64,000 nt of DNA from Bog-159 sp963738345 (GCA_963738345.1 CAVTWI010000001.1:310001-374000), one strand, 5' to 3'. Numbered from the stretch's first letter, positions 35,385 to 44,608 are shown. Notes: generated by a model from the sequence alone, not told the origin. Program-made: numbers and translations.

Positions 35385-36530
35385 TCACGGTGTGATTTCG
35401 AAAATAGTCCCTGCTCCCGTGGCGCTCTCGGAAGTGACTCCGTACAGATTGCCCTTCGAGTCGATGACCACGCCTCCCGGTGGGGAATAGGCATTCTCAT
35501 CGAAGCTATGCAGAGTCGTGAGCGTGCCAGTGGCGTCCAATTTGAAGACGGTTCCGAGGTTGTTGGCGCCGCCTGCCGTGGTGACGCCGTAGAGGTTCCC
35601 GGCGCCATCGCCAACGATGCCGTTCGGCATGCAACCGTCTGGACCGCTGAACGTGTGTAACACGCGCATCCGGTGAGACTGGTGTACCAGCGCGTAGATT
35701 ATGCCGCAACCATTTCCGGCGCCGGCGCCCCCCCATGGTGTGACCCCATAAAGATTTCCGCTTGCATCCCGAATAACGCCAGGCATTTGATTGTACCCAT
35801 CCGACGATCCTTCCCCACCCGCGCCTCCAGAGAAACTGTGCAGAACGTACTCGCTGCCTTTGGAGACATTCATCTGAAAAACGGTACCGTAGCCGGATCG
35901 CGTGCTGGTGGGATGGGTGCCGCCAAAAGCGGTCGTGCCGAACAGATAGCCGTCGTCGTAGAGCAAGGTAGACGCTGGATACAAGCCGTCAGGCGGACCT
36001 TCGAATATGTAGAGGGTGGTCAGTTCGCCCGAGGGCGTTAGGCTATAGACGGTACCACCGCCAGTGCAACAAGGTCCCGAGGTCATCGTACCGTAGAGGT
36101 TGCCGTCGGGGTCACGGACGAGACCGGCATTTGGATCGTATCCGGCTTGGTTTCCATTTACCGTGTACAGCATCGAGAATTGTCCGGTGGGGCTCAATTG
36201 CCAAACGCCCGAGAGGCTGAACAAGGTAACGCCGTAAAGATTGCCGGCTGGGTCCCGCACGAGATTGCCCAGCAAGTAGTAGCCGGAGGGCGAGAGAAAC
36301 AGGGTGGTCTCCGTGAAGTTGGCGAGGTCGAACGCGAAGATCGTACTGTTACTAAAGCCGTTCTGGCCGACGCCGTACAGCTTGCCGTGATCGAGTAGCA
36401 AAGGGCCGTTCGGCGGAGCCGCCCCGGTACCGCCGCTGAACTGGTACAGCACCTTAAATGTCTGGGCTGAGATTAGCTCCGGTAACAACGCTGCCACAAC
36501 TATCAACAAAAGGCGGATGCGTTTGGGCAT
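35385..36530 (-). CDS. Secreted GloVer-repeat protein (second)
   Basis: A 381-residue paralogue of the protein at 33824. A signal peptide (MPKRIRLLLIVVAALLPELISA) is followed by seven repeats; GNLYGVTTAGGANNLGTVFKL and GYLFGTTAFGG are the best, while the first two are degenerate (GKLYGVGQNGF, GNLYGVTLFSL). Cysteine pairs appear in repeats three and five. Predicted extracellular or outer-membrane propeller with unknown role. The two paralogues share arrangement and orientation, suggesting tandem duplication followed by divergence. Confidence 0.88.
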   Translation of the reverse strand: MPKRIRLLLIVVAALLPELISAQTFKVLYQFSGGTGAAPPNGPLLLDHGKLYGVGQNGFSNSTIFAFDLANFTETTLFLSPSGYYLLGNLVRDPAGNLYGVTLFSLSGVWQLSPTGQFSMLYTVNGNQAGYDPNAGLVRDPDGNLYGTMTSGPCCTGGGTVYSLTPSGELTTLYIFEGPPDGLYPASTLLYDDGYLFGTTAFGGTHPTSTRSGYGTVFQMNVSKGSEYVLHSFSGGAGGEGSSDGYNQMPGVIRDASGNLYGVTPWGGAGAGNGCGIIYALVHQSHRMRVLHTFSGPDGCMPNGIVGDGAGNLYGVTTAGGANNLGTVFKLDATGTLTTLHSFDENAYSPPGGVVIDSKGNLYGVTSESATGAGTIFEITP

Positions 36531-36602
36531 CCCAACATGTTACTCCCCGGGTAGGCGACTCCGGCACCGGCCCGGGCGTGGGATACTATTTCGTAGCGAG
36601 AC

Positions 36603-36923
36603 ATGCCCAAGACGACGGTCGCACCGGAGACGCGCAGTGTCGAACGCGAACTCATCCTTCCGCTCTTCAATGTAGTTCTGCTCGACGACAACGACCACAG
36701 CTACGACTACGTAATCGAAATGCTGCAGAGGCTTTTCATTTTCACTTTGGACGAAGCCTTCCGGCATGCCGAAGAGGTGGATCGCTGCGGGCGTACGGTG
36801 ATCATCACCTGCGAGCGTCCACAGGCGGAGTTTGCGCGCGACCAGATCCACGCTTATGGTCCGGACCCGCGCCTGCCGCGCTGCGTGGGCTCGATGTCGG
36901 CTATCGTCGAACCGGCCGGCTAG
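36603..36923 (+). CDS. clpS: ATP-dependent Clp protease adaptor ClpS
   Basis: A 106-residue adaptor that feeds N-degron substrates to ClpAP. The family core is clear: FNVVLLDDNDHSYDYVIEMLQRLF with the DDN motif of the substrate pocket, then EEVDRCGRTVIITCERPQAEFARDQIHAYGPDP. No clpA gene is nearby. Its end overlaps a convergent small gene by 23 bp. Confidence 0.93.
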   Translation: MPKTTVAPETRSVERELILPLFNVVLLDDNDHSYDYVIEMLQRLFIFTLDEAFRHAEEVDRCGRTVIITCERPQAEFARDQIHAYGPDPRLPRCVGSMSAIVEPAG

Positions 36924-37131
36924 TGGTTTCTTCCTCAGTCAGCGGATCGTACATCTTGTCGGCGTAGGTGCGTTGTTCGGCGGAGAGATCGAGCGCGTGC
37001 TGGCGCTCCTCGTCGTTCAGTTGAGGCTTACGGGAACGTTTGAGGAGATAGAGCGCTCCACAGACCAGCGCGCCCGTCAGCGGGGGACGCTCAATGAAGA
37101 AATCGAAAAGCTGCAATAGGCGGTCGCCCAT
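36901..37131 (-). CDS. Small hypothetical membrane protein (76 aa)
   Basis: A 76-residue protein with one predicted membrane helix (about residues 16-30, PPLTGALVCGALYLLK), a basic stretch after it and a charged C-terminal half (QLNDEERQHALDLSAEQ). Not recognised. A TACAAT at 37138-37143 on this strand lies six bases before the ATG. The 3' end overlaps clpS. Being a real gene is likely but not certain. Confidence 0.5.
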   Translation of the reverse strand: MGDRLLQLFDFFIERPPLTGALVCGALYLLKRSRKPQLNDEERQHALDLSAEQRTYADKMYDPLTEEETTSRPVRR

Positions 37132-37137
37132 ACCCTT

Positions 37138-37143
37138 ATTGTA
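37138..37143 (-). promoter_or_regulatory. Putative -10 box (TACAAT) of the 76-aa gene
   Basis: On the minus strand TACAAT is followed by AAGGGT and then the ATG at 37131. AAGG could be a weak ribosome binding site, or the transcript could start next to the ATG. Confidence 0.35.
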
Positions 37144-37271
37144 GGTGTATTGCAGGTGTTCGTCAGCGGACGGGGGTGTCCCATCGACGGACGCCGCGCG
37201 GCGGCTGGATCTTGCGAAACCGCGAGTTTAGGCCGCCGGCTTGTGGCAACCGGAGTGCATCCGCCGACCGG

Positions 37272-38735
37272 ATGCGAATCATTCTAACCCTGCTGGCCGC
37301 TGCGGCATTGGGCACGATGCCCTCCATCGGGGAGCAGTTCCCCGTTACGGACCTTTCCCGTCTGAACCTGAAAACGGTGCGGGCGGAGACTACGGTTTAC
37401 CGCGGGATGCCGGCGGTAAAGATTACCGAGGCCGGATCGGCGCCGAAGGAAGCCATGGCCGTCTTGAAAGACGTCACCTTTCATAACGGCGCGATCGATG
37501 TGGACGTAGCAGGCGCACCCTCGAAGACGGCGAATGCGCAGGCGCGAGGATTCATCGGCATAGCCTTCCGCATGGCGGCGGGGGGCGGGCGCTTCGAGGA
37601 GTTTTACATCCGTCCGACGAATGGCCGGGCCGACGATCAACTGCGGCGCAACCATAGCGTGCAGTACGTATCGTTTCCGGACTGGCCGTGGGAACGGCTG
37701 CGGCAAGAGAGTCCGGGCGTGTACGAAGCGTACGCGGACATGGCGGCGGGCGAATGGACGCACATGCGCATCGAGGTGAAAGGCAAGGATGCGGCGCTGT
37801 ATGTGAACGGCGCGGGGCAGCCCTGCCTGGTGGTCCACGATTTGAAACTGGGCGACGGCGAGGGCGGTGTAGCGTTGTGGATCGGGCCCGGAACGGAAGG
37901 CTACTTTCGCAACCTGCAGATTGCGCGGGAGGGTTCGACCGGGCCGGAATACGGCGCGGAGGCGTCGGCGGGACACTACGTGCAAACGCCGGACGCGAGG
38001 ATTTACTACGAGCGCTATGGGGAAGGGGGCACGCCGCTGGTATTGCTGCACGGGGGCGAGTACGGGTATATCGACGAATTCGGCGGGCTGATCACGGAGA
38101 TGAGCAAGCGGCGCACGGTGATCGCGATTGCGACGCGGGGATATGGGCGGTCGGAGCGGGGGGGGGGACCGCTTTCGCACAAGCAATTCGCGCTGGACGC
38201 CGCGGCGGTGATTGCGTCGATTTATCCCGGGGGCGAGAAGGTGGACGTGCTGGGGTTCAGCGAAGGCGCGATCACTTCGTACATTTTGGCGGCAACGCAT
38301 CCGGAGCGGGTGAACCGATTGATCGCGATTGGCGGATCGTTAGGGCGATACGGGGAAACCAAAGAGGCGTTGGCGGCGGAACCGTTGACTCCGGAATCGA
38401 TGCAGAAGCAGGTACCTGGATTGGTGGCGGCGAGGAAGAAGGTGATGGCGCGGCCGGAGGAGTGGGAACCGCTGATCCGGGAATTGGAGCGGATGTACAG
38501 CGCGCCGATTTATGTGCCGCAGGAGCAGGTGCGGGCAATACAGGCTCCCACGCTGATCATGGCGGGGGACCACGATTATTACAATCGTCCCGAGCACATC
38601 GTGGAGATTTTCCGCTTACTGCCAAACGGACAGATGGCGCTGATCCCCGGCTGTGGGCACGTGGTGCTGGATTGCAAGCCGGAAGTGGTGATTGGCTTAG
38701 CTACAGCGTTTTTGGATCAGCGCATGGAGCACTAG
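37272..38735 (+). CDS. Secreted alpha/beta hydrolase with an N-terminal concanavalin-like domain
   Basis: A 487-residue exported protein with two parts. A signal peptide (MRIILTLLAAAALGTMPSIG) supports the ATG at 37272. Residues about 20-235 look like a laminin-G/DUF1080-type beta-sandwich (IDVDVAGAPSKT, IGIAFRMAAGGGRFEEFYIRP, WTHMRIEVKGKDAALYVNG). Residues about 240-487 are an alpha/beta hydrolase with nucleophile S330 in LGFSEGAITSY, D433 in MAGDHDYYNRPEH and H463 in GCGHVVL, all in the expected order. The fusion suggests a hydrolase targeted to a carbohydrate or surface ligand; substrate unknown. It converges on the Nudix gene. Confidence 0.85.
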   Translation: MRIILTLLAAAALGTMPSIGEQFPVTDLSRLNLKTVRAETTVYRGMPAVKITEAGSAPKEAMAVLKDVTFHNGAIDVDVAGAPSKTANAQARGFIGIAFRMAAGGGRFEEFYIRPTNGRADDQLRRNHSVQYVSFPDWPWERLRQESPGVYEAYADMAAGEWTHMRIEVKGKDAALYVNGAGQPCLVVHDLKLGDGEGGVALWIGPGTEGYFRNLQIAREGSTGPEYGAEASAGHYVQTPDARIYYERYGEGGTPLVLLHGGEYGYIDEFGGLITEMSKRRTVIAIATRGYGRSERGGGPLSHKQFALDAAAVIASIYPGGEKVDVLGFSEGAITSYILAATHPERVNRLIAIGGSLGRYGETKEALAAEPLTPESMQKQVPGLVAARKKVMARPEEWEPLIRELERMYSAPIYVPQEQVRAIQAPTLIMAGDHDYYNRPEHIVEIFRLLPNGQMALIPGCGHVVLDCKPEVVIGLATAFLDQRMEH

Positions 38736-39515
38736 CTAGAAGAGCGCCGTAATCACGTACTCTTCGAATCCGAGGCCGACGACGCGAACGATCTCGGGAC
38801 GCACTTCCAGCATGTTGATCGGCGGAATCTGGTTTGAGCGGGCGGTCAGGCTGGCAAGAACTGGAGCGACTGGTATAGGGCCGCGCACTGTGGCGACTTT
38901 TATGCCGTCCTGATTGGACCAGTCCTTTTCAAGGACGCAGCCGCCGGCCAAAATAACGGTTAGCAAACGAGTAGCCGTCCGATAGCTTGCGTCTTCCCGG
39001 GCGGTGCCGCGCGGGTTGAGATCCAGCCAGTCGGTGATCAAACGGTAGGTGAATCCCCAGAGCGGGACGCCGTTCAAGTCAATCGCTGGAAACCGGATTT
39101 CGGGTGGGACACCGGGCACGGTGCTGATGGTGTGACGGTGCGGATCGCGCAACATGGTTAGGGGTACCCAAACCGCCTCTACGGCTTCGCGCGGATTCAG
39201 CCTTGGCAAGTGCTCGGCGTCCACGCGGAAGACAAACGGCGCTACTAACAGGAATCGGCCCACTCTGCGCCGGGCCGACGAAAGTGGGAGGGCCACTTCC
39301 AATTGGTCGCGCGCCAGCAGGATGCCGCACTCTTCTTCGAGTTCGCGGCGGGCCGTATCCAAAAGATCAGGGTCGACCGGCTCGCGGCGTCCGCCGGGAA
39401 AGGACCAGTGTCCGGACCACGGGTCGGCATCGCGTTCGGCGCGCCGGATTAGCAATACCGAATCGGCCGGGCCGCGCGCGTGGACGATGGCCACCGCTGC
39501 GTCAGTCTCCGGCAT
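38736..39515 (-). CDS. Nudix hydrolase, CoA-pyrophosphatase-like
   Basis: A 259-residue protein with an N-terminal Nudix domain. The box reads FPGGRREP, then TARRELEEECGI, and its spacing matches the CoA-diphosphatase (NudL) subgroup rather than MutT. Such enzymes cut nucleoside diphosphates linked to other groups using Mg2+. The C-terminal 120 residues (VFRVDAEHLPRLNPREAVEAVWVPL onward) contain the Nudix fold end and an extra segment without recognised motif. The substrate cannot be assigned from sequence. It ends next to the stop of the alpha/beta hydrolase gene. Confidence 0.85.
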   Translation of the reverse strand: MPETDAAVAIVHARGPADSVLLIRRAERDADPWSGHWSFPGGRREPVDPDLLDTARRELEEECGILLARDQLEVALPLSSARRRVGRFLLVAPFVFRVDAEHLPRLNPREAVEAVWVPLTMLRDPHRHTISTVPGVPPEIRFPAIDLNGVPLWGFTYRLITDWLDLNPRGTAREDASYRTATRLLTVILAGGCVLEKDWSNQDGIKVATVRGPIPVAPVLASLTARSNQIPPINMLEVRPEIVRVVGLGFEEYVITALF

Positions 39516-39571
39516 TTCCGCTAACCTTGATAGGTGGGGCGCGCAAGTAACATTATCTCCGAGGATCCGTC

Positions 39572-42046
39572 GTGAAGATTTGGTGTGCCTCGCTGCTGGC
39601 GTGCTTCGCCTTTGTTCCGCTGCAGGCGGCCGACCTGGTAGTTACGGGCCGCGCGATCGACGAAAACGAGGCGGGAATCGCGGGGGCCGAAGTTACGGCG
39701 CGCAATCCGAGCGGGGAACAGTGGCACGCCACCACCGATCCGACCGGGGGGTTCAAGATCACTCTCCCCGCGGACGGGCGGTATTTTTTCGCCGCTACGC
39801 AGCCGGGTTACCTGCCGGTGAAGAATCTAGAAGTGGAAGTGCATGGCGGCATGGGCGAGGTGGACCTGGTGCTGAACCATGCCAAAGAGGTTTTGCAATC
39901 TGTGGATGTGCGCGCGTCTCCGCAGGCGGTGGACGTGGAGCAGACCCAATCGGAGCGGGTGCTCACGGGTATTCAGATCATGGATATTCCGTACCCGGCG
40001 ACGCACAGCCTGCGTGAGGCGATGGCGCTAATTCCCGGCCAGGTGGAGGATGCCAATGGCGGCCTCCACTTCGATGGGGGGCGGGAGAACCAGACCAACT
40101 ATTTGTTGGACGGTTTCAATATCAGCGATCCGCTGACCGGCAATTTGCAGACTACTGTCAGTGTGGAAGCGGTAAGCTCGCTCGACTACCTGAGTGGGCG
40201 CTACTCGCCGGAGTTTGGACAGGGTTCGGCGGGTACACTACAGATCAAGACGCAAACCGGCGACGACAAATTCCGGTATTCGGCGACCAATTTTATCCCG
40301 GGCGTAAGCACGTTTGAAGGGCCGCACCTGGGCGATTGGACACCGCGCTTGAATTTTTCGGGACCATTGTTTAGGGGGCGGGCGTGGTTTTCGGATAATC
40401 TGGACGCGGTCTACAACGTGACCGTAATTCCGGGCTTGCCACACGACGAGAGCAATACCAGTTCGTTGCAAGCCAGCAACATGCTTCACACCCAGGTGAA
40501 TTTGACGCCGTCCAACATTCTTTACACCGACTTCCTTTTCAATTATCAGAGGGCCACGGAGATTGGGCTGGGTACGCTCACGCCGCCATCTACTACGCTC
40601 GACGAGCGCGGGCGGACCTGGTTTTTGGGGCTGAAGGATCAGATTTACGTGGCGCGGGGAACTCTGCTGGAGGTCGGTTTTTCCGAGATGTTCACGCTGG
40701 CGCGGTTGGTGCCGTTCGGCACCGGCATATACATTATTACGCCTGACGGCAACCAGGGAAACAATTTCCTGAACTCCACACAGCACTCACGGCGCGGCCA
40801 GATCCTGACCAATCTCTTTTTGCCGGCTTGGCACTTGGCCGGAACGCACAATCTGAAGATGGGGACTGACGTGGACCGTCTGGATTATTCGCAGGGCATC
40901 AGCCGGACCGGGTACGATCTTTACGGGGTGAATGCGAACCTGCTCCGCTCCGTGACCTTCGAAGGAAACGGTACACTGAGCCGGCCCAATCTCTCGGTGT
41001 CATCATATTTGACGGATCACTGGCAGGCGCGCAAGAATCTTTTTTTGGAATTGGGGGTACGGGAGGATTGGGACGAGATTCTGCGGCGCTGGCTGTGGTC
41101 GCCGCGCGCGTCGTTTTCTTATGCGCCGTGGGGCTCCGGCAGCACCCGCATATCGGGCGGTTTTGCGATACTGTACGATCCCACCATTCTGCAGCTTTTT
41201 ACGCGGCCCTACGATCAATACACGCTCACCAATATTTATGCGCCGAACGGCACGCTGCTGCTGCCCGACGCACTATCCTTTTATACGCTGCCTAACGAAC
41301 ATCTGAAGGCGCCGCTTTACCAGAACTGGAGCGTGGGTTTCGATCACGAGTTTCCGTGGCACATTCGCGCAGGACTGAGTTTGCACCGGAAGCGGGGCGG
41401 GGATGGGTTTGCTTACGTGAACACGCTGCCCATCGCGATTCCGGCATCGCCGGAGATCGCCGCGCAATACCACGCCCAGTATGTGGAGCAGGAATTCACG
41501 TTGACCAGTTCGCGGCATGATCGCTATGACGCGGCGCAGGTGATCGTGCATCAGGCTATTGGGGGACGCTACGAATGGATGGCCAGCTATACGCGGTCGC
41601 ATACCTATTCGAATGAAGTGCTGGATCCATCGCTCGAACAAACGCTGCTGTTGGGACCTAACAATGCGGGACCGCTGCCGTGGGATGCTCCCAACCGTTT
41701 CCTCAGTTGGGGTTATTTGCCGACGTGGTGGAAAAACTGGGCGGTGGCTTACCTGCTGGAGGAGCGAACCGGTTTTCCTTTTTCCATACAGCATGACAAT
41801 GGACAACTGATCGGCGCGCCGGATACGCAGCGTTATCCCGAATATTTCAACCTCAACCTGCATCTGGAATGGCGCGTGAAGATCGGCAAATACCGGTTTG
41901 GTATTCGGGGAGGGGTAGACAATGTGACGAACCATCGGAACCCGACGGTGGTGAACAACACGGTGGAGTCCCCTTATTTCTTGAACTTCTATAGCAGTGA
42001 AGGGCGCCACTTCCTGGCGCGGTTGCGGTGGCTGGGGAAAGAGTGA
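39572..42046 (+). CDS. TonB-dependent receptor with N-terminal carboxypeptidase-regulatory domain
   Basis: An 824-residue outer-membrane protein. Signal peptide at residues 1-19 (MKIWCASLLACFAFVPLQA). Residues about 20-100 form a CarboxypepD_reg-like domain (VVTGRAIDENEAGIAGAEVTARNPSGEQWHATTDPTGGFKI). The plug domain follows (ALIPGQVEDANGGLHFDGGRENQTNYLLDGFNI), then a beta-barrel (repeated aromatic-ended strands). The final residues are LARLRWLGKE, not a classical terminal aromatic, so the barrel end is somewhat unusual. GTG start with GAGGAT seven bases upstream. The mutM-like gene follows after one base. Substrate unknown. Confidence 0.9.
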   Translation: MKIWCASLLACFAFVPLQAADLVVTGRAIDENEAGIAGAEVTARNPSGEQWHATTDPTGGFKITLPADGRYFFAATQPGYLPVKNLEVEVHGGMGEVDLVLNHAKEVLQSVDVRASPQAVDVEQTQSERVLTGIQIMDIPYPATHSLREAMALIPGQVEDANGGLHFDGGRENQTNYLLDGFNISDPLTGNLQTTVSVEAVSSLDYLSGRYSPEFGQGSAGTLQIKTQTGDDKFRYSATNFIPGVSTFEGPHLGDWTPRLNFSGPLFRGRAWFSDNLDAVYNVTVIPGLPHDESNTSSLQASNMLHTQVNLTPSNILYTDFLFNYQRATEIGLGTLTPPSTTLDERGRTWFLGLKDQIYVARGTLLEVGFSEMFTLARLVPFGTGIYIITPDGNQGNNFLNSTQHSRRGQILTNLFLPAWHLAGTHNLKMGTDVDRLDYSQGISRTGYDLYGVNANLLRSVTFEGNGTLSRPNLSVSSYLTDHWQARKNLFLELGVREDWDEILRRWLWSPRASFSYAPWGSGSTRISGGFAILYDPTILQLFTRPYDQYTLTNIYAPNGTLLLPDALSFYTLPNEHLKAPLYQNWSVGFDHEFPWHIRAGLSLHRKRGGDGFAYVNTLPIAIPASPEIAAQYHAQYVEQEFTLTSSRHDRYDAAQVIVHQAIGGRYEWMASYTRSHTYSNEVLDPSLEQTLLLGPNNAGPLPWDAPNRFLSWGYLPTWWKNWAVAYLLEERTGFPFSIQHDNGQLIGAPDTQRYPEYFNLNLHLEWRVKIGKYRFGIRGGVDNVTNHRNPTVVNNTVESPYFLNFYSSEGRHFLARLRWLGKE

Positions 42047-42047
42047 C

Positions 42048-42947
42048 ATGCCGGAATTGCCCGATATCTCCGCCTATATAGAGGCGCTGCGGCCGCGGGT
42101 GATGGGCCACGTATTGGAACGGGTGCGCATCAACAGCCCGTTTCTGTTGCGGTCGCTGGAGCCACCGGCGGCGAGCGCGGAGGGCCGGACTGTTACCGGA
42201 CTGCGCCGGATCGGAAAGCGTATCGCCATCGGGGTGGAGGGCGATCTTTGGCTAGTGCTGCACTTGATGATTGCGGGGCGTTTGCACTGGCGGCCGCCAT
42301 ACGCCAAGTTGGGAGGGCGGCAAAACCTGGCGGCGTTCGATTTTCCGCACGGCTCGTTGACTCTTACGGAGGCGGGCAGCCAGCGGCGCGCTTCGCTGCA
42401 TATTGTTCGGGGCGAGGAGGGGCTGGAAGCGCTCGACCCGGGCGGTATTGATGTGTTCACGGCTGATCGGAAAGCTTTCGGCGGGGCCTTGACGGTCGAG
42501 AATCACACTTTGAAGCGGGCGCTGACCGATCCGCGGACCTTTAGCGGGATCGGCAACGCGTATTCGGACGAGATTCTGCACGCCGCCCGGCTATCGCCGA
42601 TCGCGCAGACGCGCAAGCTGAGCAGCGAGGAGATTGACCGTCTGTACGAGGCCACGCGCACCACCCTTACGGAGTGGCTGGATCGTATGCTGGAGGAAGC
42701 TCGCGAGAAGTTCCCGGAGAAGGTGACCGCCTTTCGAAAGGAGATGGCGGTACACGGGCGCTATGGGCTGCCATGCCCGCGGTGCGGCGAAAAAGTACAG
42801 CGTATCCGCTACGCCGGCAACGAAACGAATTATTGCGCGCGATGTCAGACGGGGGGGAAGGTACTGGCCGATCGGGGGCTGTCGCGTTTGCTGGGGAAGG
42901 ACTGGCCGCGCACACTGGAAGAATTAGAAGCTTTGAAACGGCGGTGA
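42048..42947 (+). CDS. mutM: Fpg/Nei-type DNA glycosylase
   Basis: A 299-residue base-excision repair enzyme. The protein starts MPELPDISAYIEALRP, where the proline after Met is the catalytic residue and Glu3 assists. K in GKRIAI corresponds to the DNA-binding lysine. The C-terminal zinc finger has four cysteines (CPRCGEKVQRIRYAGNETNY, then CARC). A 30-residue extension follows the finger. It removes oxidised bases such as 8-oxoguanine or oxidised pyrimidines; MPELPDI at the start leans towards the Nei-like side, so substrate preference is open. The ATG is one base after the receptor gene stop. Confidence 0.88.
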   Translation: MPELPDISAYIEALRPRVMGHVLERVRINSPFLLRSLEPPAASAEGRTVTGLRRIGKRIAIGVEGDLWLVLHLMIAGRLHWRPPYAKLGGRQNLAAFDFPHGSLTLTEAGSQRRASLHIVRGEEGLEALDPGGIDVFTADRKAFGGALTVENHTLKRALTDPRTFSGIGNAYSDEILHAARLSPIAQTRKLSSEEIDRLYEATRTTLTEWLDRMLEEAREKFPEKVTAFRKEMAVHGRYGLPCPRCGEKVQRIRYAGNETNYCARCQTGGKVLADRGLSRLLGKDWPRTLEELEALKRR

Positions 42948-42966
42948 TCGCGCGTTAGGGGTGTGC

Positions 42967-42972
42967 TAAAAT
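42967..42972 (+). promoter_or_regulatory. Putative extended -10 (TGCTAAAAT) of the second tonB gene
   Basis: TAAAAT at 42967-42972 is preceded by TGC, an extended -10 form. It lies 81 bp before the ATG at 43054. No -35 is visible. Confidence 0.35.
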
Positions 42973-43053
42973 TCAAAGTGCAGCCGTGCGTTTAGGTTCC
43001 AAGACCTGTAACGTTTCCAAAAACTGTAACTAAGCAGTCGGTCGTTGCGTCGA

Positions 43054-44124
43054 ATGGCTGTGAGCGGCCCTCTGACGCCATCGGAGGCGCCTGGGGACAC
43101 GATGTCGGAGAACATGGAGACCACCCCGTTACCGGAAGATCATAACGCTGCAAATTTGCCACAGCACGATCCCAGCGAACACCTGGATCGGCTGCTGGCG
43201 CCGGACGTCGAGACGCCCTGGTACAAGTCGCTGATCGAGAGCGTCCGGGAGTTGGTTCATCCAACGCCTCTGCCCCCGCTTGAAGTCACATCCAAGCCAA
43301 TTGCCGTTAAGGACATTTGGGGTCTTTACGGACGCAAGAAACAATCGGGCGCGTATTCGCTAGCGATCCACGTTACTGTAATCGTCCTTTTGTTTACGCT
43401 GGCTTCTACCAAGGCTGTGCAGCAGGCTGCTAAAGACGTGACTGCGCTCATTGCGCCAGTGGATCTGGAGGCGTACAAGCCGAAACCCGGTCCGCAAAAG
43501 CCGTCGGGTGGCGGCGGCGGTGGTGGCGATCGTTCGCCTTTACCGGCCGCAAAGGGACGTTTGCCGAAGATTTCCCCGCGGCAGTTTACCCCACCTGTTC
43601 AGGTCTTCAACAATTTGAATCCGAAGCTGCCGATGGAGCCGACGATTATCGCGCCGCCGGATGTGAACATGCCGAACGTGAACATGAACCAGTATGGCGA
43701 TCCGCTGGCTAAGCTTGGGCCTCCTTCAAATGGGCCGGGGTCGGGCGGCGGTATCGGGTCTGGTTCTGGCGGTGGTATCGGTTCGGGTAAAGGCGCTGGA
43801 TTCGGTCCTGGAGAAGGCGGTGGATTTGGCGGCGGCGTGTTCCGCGTAGGCGGTGGCGTTACCGCTCCGGTGCCGCTGTATCGTCCCGAGCCGGAATATT
43901 CGGAAGAGGCGCGCAAGGCCAAGTATCAGGGGACCGTGGTGCTTTACGTCGAAGTGGATGCCAGCGGCAAGCCACGCAATCTGAAAGTGATGCGTAGTTT
44001 GGGGTTGGGATTGGACGAAAAAGCGATCGAGGCGGTGGAGAAATGGAAGTTCCGCCCCGGTTATAAAGACGGCAAGCCCGTCACGGTCGCCGCTACTGTT
44101 GAAGTGAACTTCCGGCTGCTGTAG
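43054..44124 (+). CDS. TonB family energy transducer with glycine-rich spacer
   Basis: A 356-residue protein with a long cytoplasmic N-terminus of about 105 residues, a single membrane helix (YSLAIHVTVIVLLFTLASTKA) and a spacer of Gly/Ser repeats (PGSGGGIGSGSGGGIGSGKG, then GAGFGPGEGGGFGGG) in place of the usual Pro/Lys spacer. The C-terminal TonB domain is complete (PEPEYSEEARKAKYQGTVVL, then VMRSLGLGLDEKAIEAVEKWKFRPG). ATG at 43054 is chosen; ATG 43102 is an alternative after GGGGACACG. No exbBD genes are adjacent, so it may share the machine encoded at 3.8-5.6 kb. Confidence 0.88.
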   Translation: MAVSGPLTPSEAPGDTMSENMETTPLPEDHNAANLPQHDPSEHLDRLLAPDVETPWYKSLIESVRELVHPTPLPPLEVTSKPIAVKDIWGLYGRKKQSGAYSLAIHVTVIVLLFTLASTKAVQQAAKDVTALIAPVDLEAYKPKPGPQKPSGGGGGGGDRSPLPAAKGRLPKISPRQFTPPVQVFNNLNPKLPMEPTIIAPPDVNMPNVNMNQYGDPLAKLGPPSNGPGSGGGIGSGSGGGIGSGKGAGFGPGEGGGFGGGVFRVGGGVTAPVPLYRPEPEYSEEARKAKYQGTVVLYVEVDASGKPRNLKVMRSLGLGLDEKAIEAVEKWKFRPGYKDGKPVTVAATVEVNFRLL

Positions 44125-44130
44125 TTCCGG

Positions 44131-44490
44131 CTATTGTTTGGTGGCGGTCCAGGTGCCCTCGCCTAGATCGCCAATTTCCACCTTCCCCTTCATTGACTTG
44201 TCGCTCTCGATCGTGCCGGTATAGTGCGCGACGCCGCTCTGTCCGGAGTACGAGAAATCGAACTTGAAATCGATCTTGTCACCTTTGACCGAGCCGGTCA
44301 CATCGGCTTTGCCTAATAGCCCGTTGTAGGTGCCGGTGAGCTTCTCGCCATCCTGTTTGAATACGAACGACGGACTTCCGCTGCCTGCCGCGGTTTCCAC
44401 AGTGAACTCCCAGCTACCCGAGACATCGCGAGCGAGCAACGTGGCGCAAGTAAGCGCGGCTACGAGGATAATCCAAAGGAATTTCGACAT
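44131..44490 (-). CDS. Secreted conserved hypothetical protein (119 aa)
   Basis: A 119-residue exported protein with a signal peptide (MSKFLWIILVAALTCATLLA). The mature part is beta-rich and lipocalin- or avidin-like in pattern: VSGSWEFTVETAAGSGSPSFVFKQDGEKLTGTYNG, then DKIDFKFDFSYSG and MKGKVEIGDLGEGTWTA. Relatives are frequent in acidobacteria; function unknown. Convergent with the second tonB gene, 6 bp apart. Confidence 0.8.
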   Translation of the reverse strand: MSKFLWIILVAALTCATLLARDVSGSWEFTVETAAGSGSPSFVFKQDGEKLTGTYNGLLGKADVTGSVKGDKIDFKFDFSYSGQSGVAHYTGTIESDKSMKGKVEIGDLGEGTWTATKQ

Positions 44491-44608
44491 GCGGTCGAGG
44501 ATAGCACAACAAGGCTTCGGGGGTAAGGGGATGAGAGGCAGGACTGCTTAGGTGATGCCGGACTGAAGCCCTCCGCGACTTCAGCCCGGCCCACCCATCT
44601 ACGACAAA

